Assembly: GCF_032062135.1 (NCBI RefSeq)
Contig: NC_092858.1
Span: 165,323,032-165,387,031 of the forward strand
DNA: 64,000 bases
Direction: 5' to 3'
DNA from: Pyxicephalus adspersus
Taxonomy: Eukaryota > Chordata > Amphibia > Anura > Pyxicephalidae
Position numbers and translations under genes: made by a program. Shown in pieces: positions 45,579 through 57,639 of the stretch. The notes beneath the pieces are model-generated. The model ran no database searches. It was not told the origin of the DNA and saw only the letters and a program-made list of their open reading frames with translations. Position 1 is the first letter of the stretch; the number at the start of each line of letters is the position of its first letter.

Positions 45579-45870
45579 GTCACATATTCCATAACACTCC
45601 ATTACAAAAACCTTCATCCATACTGTACACCATACTGCACACTTCAAGTGCACTGGAAAATTTTGTTTGCATGGTACACCGCTCTGGGTTTTTGCAGTGA
45701 ACATCTTACCATTCTGTATAATATGATTTACAATTTTCACTCCACTGTGCTGTATATTGTATACCCAGCACTAAGCCCCCAATACATTGTGATTTACACC
45801 CCATACTCCATACTGCTGCAAATACCTTGCTGTACCGCATACCCCCTACTAACACTGAGCTGAATGTAAA

Positions 45871-46770
45871 ACATAAAGAACAGAAAATTCCAAAGTTTAT
45901 TTTTTAATCTTCTGTATATTATATAGTCAGTAAAATAACCTTACACCCACCATGATTATACCTGGTCAAAGGCTATAAATACAACCTGTGGGTTCCTAAA
46001 ATAACTGCAGGTAAAAACCAAAATTGCACAGAGTACGGGAACCAGGCCAGAGTGGTGCCGATATTTAGAAATATTGTGCTAGTCATGTAATTTGTAAAGC
46101 TGGGGATAGGGAATCCATTCATTGTGGGCGACTTCTGTTTAGATTTCTTTTTCTGGACACAAAGAAACCAGTTTGATTTTCAGCTTCATCATTCTTATAG
46201 AAAAAGTAAATTGACCAATAGCGGGCTGTGAGCCAGAGCAGGGGACCTTTCCCGAATCTCTATAATTAGAATTATTTCTGCTCAGTAACAGCTTTTCAGG
46301 GCTGCATTTGATTCACCATCCTATATGTACTGGCTGGATGGATAAATCACATTTATATTGCTTATTACACAAAGCAAAGAATAAAAAGTGGATAATTTTC
46401 CTTTGTTTTCCTTTTGGTCAATTGGACAATCAACCTCTTACCCCCCCCAACTACATACCCCTCTGCCAGTTGTAAGGCCATAGACAGCCAACATTAGAGA
46501 GCAGACATACACAGGGGAGGAAGGAATGGTAAGAAATAATTACATGAGGATTCATTGAAATATATACCAGAATAATACAAAACTAGGAAGGGGTAAATCC
46601 TAAATTGTTTTTTTACCCATCACAATGCACCGACCACAAGAGATTCTTGTCGTTTCTGTGGAGCTTAACATTATTTTATGACTTTGATCACAAGTCCTAT
46701 CTATGCTGAGTTAAAGGAATGGGTGATGTCAATTGGTTTCAATTAAATCAATTGGATGATATACTCAATA
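45871..46770. other. Intergenic, no gene recognised
   Basis: No exon or clear repeat. A C run lies at 46441-46448. Confidence 0.4.
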
Positions 46771-46774
46771 ATGT

Positions 46775-46816
46775 CCTACAGGATGCAAAATCTGTGAAAC
46801 GCGTCGAAATGCAAGT
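46775..46816 (+). ncRNA. Degraded hammerhead-like motif with GAAACGCGTCG
   Basis: CAGGATGCAAAATCTGTGAAA then CGCGTCG at 46801-46807. The 3' half (GAAACGCGTC) is the common form of the motif and ACGCGT is self-complementary. The upstream CTGA.GA is not intact. Confidence 0.25.
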
Positions 46817-46899
46817 GAAACTAATTTGATACAATTTCATACACTCATCCAATTGTTTTACAAAATGTGTTGTACATTTGATGTATTTTAATGACAAAT

Positions 46900-48570
46900 A
46901 AATTATGGTTTTAATGGAGATATTAGGTTTATAGAAATTAGTTTATTAGGTGTTCCATGCTCCCAACCACTAAACTGAATGGTAGCAGTCTGGAACAATC
47001 TGGTGAAGTGTTTGCATACAGATATGTTGAGGTTGCATTGAGGTGCTGTTCCAGGAAGCGACATGTTGGATTTCCTCCTCTTGGAGAAAGAACGGCACCA
47101 TTATCACAAACTCTAGGGCAACATGTCAAAACGCATTGACCTGCAGTGCGGTTTGTTGCTCCTGGGCACATAGCTAGGCATCTGGGAATGGAAAACCATG
47201 TGGTTTTCCCTCAAATTAAATTAAAGTGACCTTAGGCTGTTCCCAGAACATGGAAAAGCTATTATTCTGAATTTAATTTATTTCCTTCCAAATATTTTTT
47301 TGATGGTGCCTTTTGGCACAGATAGGTTTCCTACTGTGTTTAATTTTTTAGCTGACGTTCGCACATCCAAGCAATACAGGACAATGAAAACATGCTGTTT
47401 GGTTGCTGTACGAAATAGGGACTTTAGGTTTGTTCTTAAGTTGAATCTGTATGTAAGTCGGAAACAGTATATTATTTTAATAAATGCAATTAGGACAGAT
47501 TATTGTCTCAACATATAATTAGGCGACGTGGTGTCAGTTACTGTGTAAAATCCTCACTGTGAGTTAATCACAAATGAAGCAAAAAAAAAAATATCTTTAT
47601 GGAGCCTAGACATTCATTAACTTCTGGAGCAAGCTGTGCTTTGATATGCAAAAAGAAACAACTACAGAGTTTGTCTTGGTCATTAAAAAGTTACAAGAGG
47701 CTGCAGAATGAGCTCAGTCCCTAAGATCATCCTCAACCTCAGCTGTGTTTAGCAAAAGATTTTGTCTGCAAGTCAAGCAAACAACTCCCTCCCCACCATC
47801 AAGACTCGGTCCTACACACAAGTAAGCAGGGAAGCCCCGTTCCTATCTAAGAGTCATCTGTATATCGAATGTCCTTAATTCGGGGACTACCTGTATGCAA
47901 GGTAAAGTGCACAATTCTTGAGTTTTTTTTTTTTTTTTTAACAGCAAAGTTAATCTGTGGTCAGGCTATGAAAATTCAAATGTTTACATTCTTAACATTG
48001 TATGAAATGAGCTTCAAAATAATCCATCACTGATCTTTGTAGCTGCAGGCTCTGCAATTAATTAATTTTACAGCAGAAAGACTAAAGTTGGCCCCTGATT
48101 TACATAAGAAAGACTTTTTAAATAACTGATTTACATAAGAAAGACTTAAGAATTTTAAAAAACTACTAGCCGAAAAGGGGGGAGCTGAGCTGCTGTGTCA
48201 ATGCTAAAAGGCATAAAGGAAAACCTGAGCTGCTGAGTTTCTGCTAAAGGGGAAAATGGAGAGCTGAGCTGCTGATTTACTTCTTTGAGGAAGAGATCTC
48301 TCCTAAACCATGTGTTGTACAGTAGATGAAATTTTCTGGGTGTACAGAGGACTCTGATGGCTATTATCACCCCAAATCCCAGCCCCCTAGCCTTTGGGGA
48401 TCTCTTCTCACCTTTTTTTTCAAGACCACAGACCCCAGAGGTCTTCAATTAAACCCTAGGGGTTTCCAACTTGCATGCCTAATTTAGGGCCCCTGGGCAT
48501 ATGTGGTCTTTCATTAGCCAAATGAGAAGTGATCACTCTTGTTTTTTTCTTTTTGAAGTAGTGACCCCAT
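46900..48570. other. Intergenic, no gene recognised
   Basis: Overlapping frames at 46938-47171 (-) and 46957-47139 (+) and the frame at 48155-48448 (-) show no domain. A short triplicated phrase (GAGCTGAGCTGCTG, GAGCTGCTGAGTTTCTGCTA) lies at 48180-48280. Confidence 0.4.
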
Positions 48571-48578
48571 ATCTTGAA

Positions 48579-48928
48579 TAGGGATGAGCAAGCAAGTTTT
48601 TAAAACTCGATCTTGCAGCAAATTTGGCCGTTCGTGCTTACCAAAATTTTAAGAGAGAATGGCTGGTGTAAATTTACCGATTGAGGTTGAATTTTAAATA
48701 AAAAAAAAACTCTCTGATTTTTACAACAGTGTGCAATCCGCGGCATGAGAGGTTAAATAACCTTTAGTTCCCCAGGGATTTCACACAGGAGGATTCCCAA
48801 GGAATCATGTGAATCCCCATGTTATAATTTCCTTGACTCCTGATGATCGGTTCGGGAAATTTAGCGGAACTCTCAGAAGTTAGAGAAAACTTTCGCAAGA
48901 ATGCCGGAGGCATTCTTACTCATCCCTA
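48579..48928. mobile_element. hAT-like MITE (family C), short copy with perfect 8-bp TSD
   Basis: Bounded by identical ATCTTGAA octamers (48571-48578 and 48929-48936). Ends TAGGGATGAGCAAGC and ACTCATCCCTA are inverted. Inner blocks (GAATGCCGGAGGCATTCT, CTTGCAGCAAATTTGG, GAGGTTAAATAACC) match the copy at 44958-45578 in inverted orientation, with the middle deleted. Confidence 0.9.
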
Positions 48929-48936
48929 ATCTTGAA

Positions 48937-49842
48937 TCTCCCAAAGGCTAGGGAGCTGAAATAAGGGGGCTAAAATCACATGATATGAAGGATAAGCATC
49001 ATGTTGTGTGCTACCAATTACATCACTACACAAGTCCACTCCCAAAGGTTGCACCTATCTGACTGGCTAAGCATTCACAGCGGATTGATGATTTCATTGC
49101 ACATGGGTAGCACAAATCTGGTCCCTGACAGCATGGGCTCAGAGGCAATGGATGCAAATCCAGTCGAAAGACTGAGGACACCTAGTGGAAAAAAAGAAGT
49201 ACTGCTCTTGAAAGTAAATGTTGCAGCAACAGCTGATTTTTAAAATTACTTTTTATGTATTCTTTCTTTAATTTTGGATTTAGTTTACATACCAGGAGAT
49301 TTTAGTTCTGCCTTTGTGCACTCTTTGCTCTGTATATTTAAATGCATTCACAAGCACATTACATATCTTCAAAACAATATCCCATTTTTCATGGATTGGA
49401 ATTGTTCCTTAAGCCATTAAAGTGACCCTGTAACACATCTGTATTACACACCTCTGGTCATATCCCAGTTTAATCCCAATGAATACTCAATAGAACCTTT
49501 TGTAAGTGAAAGCAGCCTTGGGAGCCGAGGGAAAACACATGGCTCTGCACGCTGAAACATGGCAATAATATAAAGATATTGAAGATGTTTATCTCATTTT
49601 TAGAGTTCCATATATAGTGGATTCATTGTGATTGAGACGGATTTAGGCCAATGCAAACATCTGAATTTATTGCTAATACCCCAGAGACTCGTAGTTTACA
49701 CAGAGCAGAGAGCAGAAAGGTTTAGCAACGCATTTCTGTTGTAGTGGAATATTTCCGTGATTTACTCTGCATTGTGTAATCTGGCTGGGACTTCACCTTG
49801 TAGATCCTTGCAAATAGATTCTCCAAATTGTGCATTGGTCAA
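48937..49842. other. Intergenic, single-copy-looking
   Basis: No gene or repeat recognised. 49520-49800 has even composition and no repeat words, so it is a candidate for comparative testing. Confidence 0.35.
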
Positions 49843-50030
49843 GGGGCCTGATTTATTAAAGCGCTCCAAGGCTGGAGAGGATACACTTTCATCAGTGAAC
49901 CTGGGTGATCCAGCAAACCTGGAATTGATTTCTTAAAGTCATTTGCTATTTGTTAAAACTGGAGCAGATCCATTTCCAGGTTTTTTGGATCACCTCTCCA
50001 GCCTTGGAGCGCATTAATAAAACAGGCACA
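49843..50030. mobile_element. Palindromic MITE copy H (right arm deleted internally)
   Basis: GGGGCCTGATTTATTAAAGC with an intact left arm. The right arm jumps from TTTTTTGGATCACC directly to TCTCCAGCCTTGGAG, losing about 30 bp, then GCATTAATAAAACAGG. Confidence 0.88.
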
Positions 50031-50216
50031 AAGTCTTCCTCCTAAGTGGCCATCATTTCCATATTGGACTGATGGATGATAAGCTCCCAAAAAGCAGCTA
50101 TGGAGCTGTTTTATCCTCCAAAGAACTTTTGTTCATCCAGTCCTGAGATTTTTACAATTAAGCTATCGCATACAACACTTTTACAGTGCAGGAGTACATA
50201 TGCTGCAGTTCAGTAA

Positions 50217-50350
50217 GGCTGTGTTCGGACTGGCGGTAAGGTTGCGGTGAGGTTACTGTTTGCTCATGTCTTGGGGAAGATCCTACATGTAGCGACTACC
50301 CCTGGCCACCCCGTACAGAATGAATAGGGGAGGCAGTGCACCCTACAATA
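50217..50350. repeat. Dispersed repeat related to 35740-36020
   Basis: CTGTGTTCGGACTGGCGGTA, GGTTGCGGTGAGGTTACTG, CATGTAGCGACTACCCC and GAATGAATAGGGGAGGC correspond to a diverged block at 35755-35880. Confidence 0.5.
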
Positions 50351-51739
50351 TCATGGCTTGTTCATGGTTGGTTCTCAATATTTCCCGGCATTGAGCAAAC
50401 ATTGTTTCCTTTGTTTCAGGCAATGAATAGTTTGATGTTACAGGTGCAGGAAGAAACAATGGAGGGAAGATATGGACACACTATATAGGAAGGGTGCTAA
50501 TGATGGGTGGGATTGGTGGAGTGGTGCAGTTTGATCTCTTGATCCGGAACCTTCATAAAGAAAGCAGAAAAGTTGTGAGCAATTATTGGGATGCCTGAAA
50601 ATAAAACTGGACCAAGAAAATAATTGGATGAATCAGCAGGGAGCTTACAGGCTGAATTACAAACAAGCTTGAATAAAGGGAGGGCAGGTACAGGCCACGG
50701 AAGGGCAGCCATGATTAAAGCTGCTTAATTCCTGACAAGCTGTGGAAGGTAGAGGGGGAGAGAGTGATTATTGTTTTACCGCTGGGGTTGGGCAGAAAAA
50801 AATAATCATAGCACGGTTTAAAGGGGGCTTCTTACTTTGAAAATGACTTTAATAGTAAGTTTAAAGTTTATCTTCAGTCTTGCACAATTCTACAGCTGTA
50901 ATGAAATAACTTTTACTGCACACTGGGAGCTGCTTTCTGTGTGCATTATAAACTGAAGGTAGGCAGGCAGAGCCCGCTTTAATGCTAGAAGTGCTTTTTT
51001 CAAATGTAAAATAATAATTGAAATGAGAACATTTTCAGAGATGCCGTCCATCTGTGTAAAGGGTGCTGATGGGTTTTACTATTGCCTGAACACTAGAGGG
51101 CAGCAAAATGGCTGCAATGTTGGCTTCCTACCTATAAGAAAACTCCATGTCTCATGATTCCTTGCCTTGTGTATCATATGTGTGTTACATTTGTAGTCTC
51201 AGCTATCTACAATGGGGTGGAAACAAATAATGACATTCTGAAGGGAGCATTAATTGTAGCCAGACATTAAGAATCTGCAGATCTCAGACAAGGATAGCAG
51301 GAAAAATTGGCATTAATTTAATGGATCAATTGAACAACAGCAAGAAGGAATTTATTTTATATACTGTATGGCTTTGGGGACATTTCAAAAACACTATTGC
51401 AAATGTTTTCTACATTTGTTGGAAAAAATTCCATTGATCCTATCAAAAACTTACTGTGCTGATTTATATCGGTTACATTAATCTTTGCTATCTCTGATGA
51501 CTACAGAACTACATTCCTCTATGCTACACAGAATAGAAGTGGGGTGAGGTTGTCCTTTCCTGCTGCAACAATGAATTGCCTCCTATACTAAAAGGCTCCC
51601 TATACTTTCTGCATGTTTGCATGATTTCTGTATGCCATTTATTTTTCCATTATCAATCCTGCACCAGAATATTCATTTCAATAATTATCTTCCCATAGGA
51701 TTATATGTGCACAATACTGGAATTCTATTTACCTGTAAA

Positions 51740-51816
51740 TGCCAGGTAAGTCCCCTATTTAAGGTACAGCGCTGTGTAATATGTTGGCGCTATATGAATC
51801 CGGTTTAATAATAAGT
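51740..51816 (+). repeat. LINE family 2, very short 3' tail fragment
   Basis: CCTATTTAAGGTACAGCGCT, AATATGTTGGCGCTATATGA and ATCCGGTTTAATAATAA. Only the last ~75 bp of the LINE 3' UTR. Confidence 0.75.
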
Positions 51817-52620
51817 CATCCACAAGCACAGAGATTTCTGCTGGGTGCTGCAATCCTATATGCAATCTCAGCAGACACATAAAGATAGCGCCATCTTATT
51901 CCCATTGCTCTTACCCTAGTAGGGAGGGGCAGAGGAGCTTTGCCAGCACTGACACAAATTAGACACCCACAGGAGAGAGCTATGACGTGCAAAGTGTTAG
52001 GGGCTGTGCTAGGGAACGGACTTTTCTAATATAGTCAAATTTGCTAGCAAGCTCCGAAATTCATTATAGGTCATTCACAATTCTGCAAGAAAGTATTTAA
52101 AATATTTGATTTTTCTGTTCTTATACAGAATTTTTAAGCTGATGCCAGGGTCTCTTGTCTAATGTTTCAAAACCTGCAAAAGCTATCATTACTTTGATTG
52201 CAATATGAAGCAGATTTCAGTCACCCACACAGTTTACTATCTGATGGAATTAAGTTTTGCAGTGCAGTAATTTTCCGTTATAGCGTACTGCTCCTTTAAG
52301 CTGACCTTAAAGCTTTTCAATGCTGACACTAATTTAATTCCACATAATTCTTTCTCTCTTATTTTTATATTAGCAGAGCTTATATGAATTAATGGGAAGC
52401 TCAGAGATGGGCAGCTATAAATGTCTCATTGTATTGCACGCTGCCCCCAATGCTTTGATAGTCACAGAGACAGTGGAAATTTCCATGCTGCTGATAAGGA
52501 ATGGAGGGGGCGTACAAACACAGCCTATGTTACTGCTTCTTCTATTCACTGTGCAACCAAAATGTTATAGCATGCATTAATGATAGGCAGCCTGTGACTA
52601 GCTAGCTGTACTAGAACTAC
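51817..52620. other. Intergenic, single-copy-looking
   Basis: No gene or repeat recognised. The composition is even, so conserved regulatory DNA is possible but cannot be judged here. Confidence 0.35.
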
Positions 52621-52662
52621 AAGGCCCAGCATGTCCAAATTGTAATGTGGCTGGGCTCTCGT

Positions 52663-53156
52663 GGCACCTGGTGATGGGTTACATTTGTCCAGGTAGATTC
52701 TTTTGACTTGTATTCTCTCCTGGCACCTGGTGATGGGTTACATTTGGCCAGGTAGATTCTCTTGACTTGTATTCTCTCCTGGCACCTGGTTATGGGTTAC
52801 GTTTGGCCAGGTAGATTCACTTGACGTGTATTCTCTCTTTCTACCTGGTGATGGGTTACATTTGGCCAGGTAGATTCTCTTGACTTGTATTCTCTCCTGG
52901 CACCTGGTTATGGGTTACGTTTGGCCAGGTAGATTTTCTTGATGTGTATTCTCTCTTTCCACCTGGTGATGGGTTAAGTTTGTCCAGGTAGATTCTCTTG
53001 ACGTGTATTCTCTCCTGGCACCTGGTGATGGGTTACATTTGGCCANNNNNNNGTAGATTCTCTTGATGTGTATTCTCTCCTGGCACCTGGTGATGGATTA
53101 TGTTTGGCCAGGTGTATCTTAGCACCTGGTTATAGGTTACATTTGGCCAGGTAGAT
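52663..53156 (+). repeat. 59-bp minisatellite, about eight units, with a gap
   Basis: The unit start (GGCACCTGGTGATGGGTTAC or TCTACCTGG/TCCACCTGG variants) occurs at 52663, 52722, 52781, 52840, 52899, 52958 and 53017, exactly 59 bp apart. One more unit at 53082 follows a run of seven N (53046-53052), and the array ends in a shortened unit. Two unit types alternate (CTGGCACC versus TTTCTACC/TTTCCACC before CTGG), suggesting a higher-order dimer in the middle. Confidence 0.95.
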
Positions 53157-53495
53157 GGACAGGGAAATGAAGAAACAATTACCATGCTAAAACGGTTCTT
53201 CCATTGTTCTTCGCTCTCTAGCAATCCACCTGGGACACATGTTCCCCTTGCTTGGATAATTACCTGCCTGGTGATCCTTTTCGTATTAAAAATATCAGGA
53301 ACAAATGTGTTTTTATCAACCATGCCAATATTGCCAGCGAGAACCTTGGCATGGAGCTAACATATTACTTTGTACTGCTCATAGGTCATATTCTTGCTCC
53401 AGAATGGCCACCTTTGGGTTTCCTCCGACTAGAGGTTTATCTGGATAACATGATGGTGCATTAGGCTGTGATGCTTATGCTAATGGTAATTCCCC

Positions 53496-53655
53496 CACCT
53501 CCTAGATTGTAAGCTCTTGGGGGGAGGGTCCTCTCCTCATCCTGTGTCACCTTCTGTATTCATCTGTAATTTGCAACTCCTATTTAATGTACAGCGCTGC
53601 GTAATATATTGGTGCTATATAAATCCTGTTTATTAAAAATAAAAATAATAAATAA
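53496..53655 (+). repeat. LINE family 2, 3' tail fragment
   Basis: CCTCCTAGATTGTAAGCTCT, CCTCTCCTCATCCTGTGTCA, TTTAATGTACAGCGCTGCGT and ATATTGGTGCTATATAAATC with an ATAATAAATAATAAA tail. Confidence 0.85.
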
Positions 53656-53729
53656 TAAACCCGTTTTTTTTTTTTTTTTTGCAATCTAGGTCTCCTAGTG
53701 ACTATTTGGGAACAGTGTCTTTCCAGTGC

Positions 53730-54007
53730 TGGGTCCCAGGTTTGAATCCTGGTCAGCACACTATCTGCATGAAGTTTGCACGTTCTGCGGGGGTTTGGTC
53801 TGGGTACTCCGGTTTTCTCCCACTTCCCATAAACATGCAGTTACATTCATTGACTTTCCCCTAAAATTGGCCTTAGACAATGCCATATGACTATGGTAGG
53901 GACATTAGATTGTGAGCCCCTCTGAGGGACAGTTAGTGATATGACTATAGATTTTGTACTGCACTGTGTAATATGTTGACGCTATATAAATACTGTGTAA
54001 TAATAAT
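53730..54007 (+). repeat. SINE copy
   Basis: Preceded by CCAGTGCTGGGTCCCA; B-box-like GGTTTGAATCCTGG, then ACACTATCTGCATGAAGTTT, GGTCTGGGTACTCCGG, TATGACTATGGTAGGGACAT, GATTGTGAGCCCCTCTGAGG and a LINE-like tail (CACTGTGTAATATGTTGACG, TATATAAATACTGTG, TAATAATAAT). It lies 75 bp after the LINE fragment at 53496-53655. Confidence 0.85.
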
Positions 54008-55400
54008 TTTCCACCACATTCTGTTCTATAGAGACATCAGGAAATGATAGGACATCCGCCCAAAGGGAAAATCCTCATTTTAGGCATTTATCACTGTAAT
54101 AAGTATACCTTTTGAAGGCTTGCACCACCAATCCAATATAGGAGACAACTTGTAAAATGTTGGCTATTTTCCTACTTTTTAGTCCCCATGATAATGACAA
54201 ACATGAACAATAAAGATGGAGATTCTCTCCAGATGGAACATGGACAGCAAGACAAATATTACAATGGCTTTTACCCTTCACTTTATCCAATAGAAAAATG
54301 GATTTTCCTTCCTTTCCTTTCCTTTCCTTCCTGCAAAGCCTGCTCAAAGCTTCCATCATAGGTGACCACAGACAGGACACCAGGGGCTCTGCTTGGAATC
54401 CTAATATCTCCATAAAGTGGACCTGCCATCACCTGAATATACTGTCGCTGGGTACAAGATCCAGGGAGTTTTTAGACTGCTTTAGGATGGTTATCTAAAA
54501 TCTTTTTGTGAATGGACCATATCGTGTTCTTGAATTTTTTTTTTGTAAAGAGCAAGTACTGGCTGATTTATTTCTCTTTCCTCTTTTAGATAGTTCACCC
54601 TGAATGTCTGCTGCATCGTCTTACTAATTGGGGACTTCAATTACCATAAAACACGCTCCAAACATTCGCTGCAACAGCTGTGCCATACATTGCCAAGTCA
54701 AACTATCTTCTGCACATCAAAGCCTAGAAAAGGAGGACTTCGGCTATCCTGAAAATGTATTGGCAATCAAGTTCATCCATTTTTGTACTTCTTTTCTCCA
54801 TGCCAATAGTGATTTCATAGCATAGAAGGTCAAATCTATTCCTGATGACTTATTTTTAAGAGATGGTAAAGTAGAATGTTGCCCACTGACACGTCTCTAC
54901 TTATTTGGAATTCTCCACAAAAACACTACAGCTGGAAATGTCTAATGTTTGTGCTTAATGGAAGAGAGAGCGGCATCTATTTACCCTGTGTGTGCACCAG
55001 ACGGAGCCTGAGACACGATGCTGTAAAATTCCATTTTACTTGTAGATTGTGCAGAAATTCACATGGACGTGCCCCACTATAAACAGATTATATTTATAGA
55101 AACACAAGTTTACTTCAATTTACTATGGCACTAATACACTAATACATATAGCACTTTACTAATACATTTACTATGGCCCAATGTAGTGTAGACATTACAC
55201 CGACCACAGGCAGTAAGATTCCAGGTGCCACTTTCATTGAGTGCAGACTGACCATTGTACTTTGCAATAAGGACTTCAGCATAGACAATGTAGTCCAAGA
55301 CTTTTTAGTTGTGTTCTTCAAAACTAAGGAAAAGATGAGGGTTTGCAATGCAGATGGAAACTACTGGTGAACAGAGTACTTTCCTTCTTGTTATAAATTA
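54008..55400. other. Intergenic, no gene recognised
   Basis: Contains a CCTTT microsatellite at 54305-54333. Overlapping frames at 54075-54413 (-), 54298-54498 (+), 55139-55348 (-) and 55173-55370 (+) show no domain. Confidence 0.4.
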
Positions 55401-55689
55401 GACGTGCAGGATTGGAAAAGTTTTTGCAACTTTCAGAGCCTGATGGTACTCATATGAAGACCACTGGAGAAGCATTCACATCATGCACTCAACTGATTGC
55501 CCAAAGATCACACCAGTCCGCTGGAGTTAGTTTACCTGCAATAAAAGTTCTGCTTTGTGATCCTCTATTTTTCATAAACATTTTAAAAATACGCCCTGAT
55601 CCCCTAAAACTTGAGATCTGTAACATTCAAACATGAGCATCCTCTACAAAGTTGGTGATTAACCATACTTCAGCCCACCAGTACAATTT

Positions 55690-55930
55690 TTGATTGACCC
55701 ATCTGGATAGATGGATGACCTTTAGGAAGTTTAGAAGGGCTGGTGCCAAACGTTGACTTTAATGTGAAAGTTGATATTTTGATATGGGGTTGTGTCATAT
55801 TTAGGGACCCCAGGAACCATGTTGGAAACATTAGGACTGCATATAATGGGCTCTCAGAAGTTAATGTTAAAGTAACTCATATCAGGTTATCTCCAATTCA
55901 TTTTAGTATATACTTAAAGCAAAACTAAAT
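55690..55930 (+). pseudogene. Possible eroded Tc1-like transposase fragment
   Basis: The frame at 55743-55928 contains VDILIWGCVIFRDPRNHVGN, resembling the VMVWGCFS...GIGNL region between the second D and the E of Tc1-like transposases. There is no inverted terminus and no DDE residue is recognisable. It could be chance. Confidence 0.35.
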
Positions 55931-57635
55931 TTACTATTTTAGGAATCCATGACCATGATCCATGATCAATGCCCCTTCTGCAATAATCCCTGCTACCTAC
56001 CTGAACAGGGGTTTTAACCCTTTCCCACTCTATCCATTAACATTTGTAGTCAATATAATTCACTAAACTGCAGCAAATAGATGTGAACCAACCCCATAAA
56101 GTAGAATAATTATATTCTTCCAAAAAGTTTTTCATCATAAGTCTTATAACAGTGTGGCACAGACAGTGAATGTGACGATAATTTATTTGGCTACAGTTGT
56201 GCTCGGCAGTTTGCCTGAATTTAAAATGTAAAGGGCAGTGGGGCAATTGAATAGTAAATGTCAGCCGAAGGCATATGATTTGCAAAGTATGCGATACTAC
56301 AAGTTTCCTTACTCCTGGTGAAGACCAACTGCTCCATTGAATACGCTAATGGAAGTTCATAGTTTGAGATTCCTTTCTTATATTGCACCTTTTGATGGAC
56401 ATTATGGCATTCTGCATTTACGTTTTGGCCACCAACTGGCCATAACACTACCTCCTCTGTACTTTGGGTGTAATAGTCACAATTAGCATTGGCATAGCAT
56501 TTTATTCTGGGTGCACAATAAAGGATTTTCATGAATTTTATTTAACTCATTGCTAGGGGCAATGCAACTGAGCTGAATACATTTTTTTTTGGCATGTGTA
56601 CTTTAAAGTGTATGAAGCCAAAAACATTTTTCTTGCTTTTCTTAATGTGGGGATGGATTAGAGCTACCGGGTTAACATTTACCCAAGATCAGCTTTAATA
56701 TTTGCAGTAGTGGATTTGAGGAATCAGTTTGCTGTGAGGGGAGTAGAGAAGAAATTAAAGTGATAAAAAACTTCCATTATTTGAATTATTTCAAGTACAT
56801 CAAATTCCGGAATATCTTGTTAACTTTTGAACAGATCAGGTGAAGGGTTGGAACACCTTTCAGATTTATATTGCTGTGTCCATGATTGGAAGAAGATTTA
56901 ATGCTAAAATAAAGGACTTCAAAATGAATTTGTTTTATTTATGAGCACAATGCTCTAAATTGTTGCACAATTTATGTGCTGAAACAAATTACATATGGCA
57001 ATAAATTACATATTAGGTGGATTTCTGCAACGCACACACATGTTCCTATGTTTTATTCCAATAAAATGGCAGTACAGCCGCACCAGTAAGCACGACCCAA
57101 AATCCAAAAAGCCCCACTTTCCTGTGCTCTCTGATTTACTCCCAATGGGTGTTATTAGCCCTGCACAGTTCACCTATGTGTGTTACAAAACAGGAAAATA
57201 GTTTCACTTAGCCCTATTTTTGCGACAGACTCTCCAGAACACCAACACCATCTCCAGGCATGGACTGCATTCTCCACAAGCACATGTAACCATTTCAAAG
57301 CCTTAAAAAGGGAGATTCCCACATTTCCTGAAACCACTCATATGTCATACATTAATAGGGTAAGCAGGGAGCCAGGGTGACATAATATTAGCGTGTACAT
57401 TCCACAGTGATATCTATGCTGTAGCAAGTAAAATGTCAGGTGTAACCAGAGATCCGTCTCTGAGAGGTGTCACACTTTCCAATGGAAGCTTTTCAGATGA
57501 TATACTACAGCTCCAATGGTTGTTTAAAGTAAAGTTTGTTTAATAAAACCTAAATTAAAGGTAATACATTATTAAAAAAAAAGCATTAATTTACTTTCTT
57601 TTCATTTAGTTCTTTTCAATTACTTTATATGATTT
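55931..57635. other. Intergenic, no gene recognised
   Basis: Several 65-103-codon frames (for example 56221-56532, -) lack recognisable motifs. AT-rich and single-copy-looking. Confidence 0.4.
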
Positions 57636-57639
57636 TTAA

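Larger units (their letters stand above)
43385..45870 (+). repeat. Degenerate ~175-bp tandem satellite
   Basis: A diverged unit is repeated through the block. The marker word ATTACATATTCC (or close variants) recurs at about 43460, 43666, 43853, 44432, 44609, 44787 and 44950, giving spacings near 163-206 bp once the inserted hAT element is removed. Other recurring words are CACTGCTCCATTCTGTA, GTGCTGTACATTGTAT and CCATTCCACTCTGTA. Two hAT elements sit inside it (43893-44354 and 44958-45578). Beyond 45600 the pattern fades. Confidence 0.8.
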
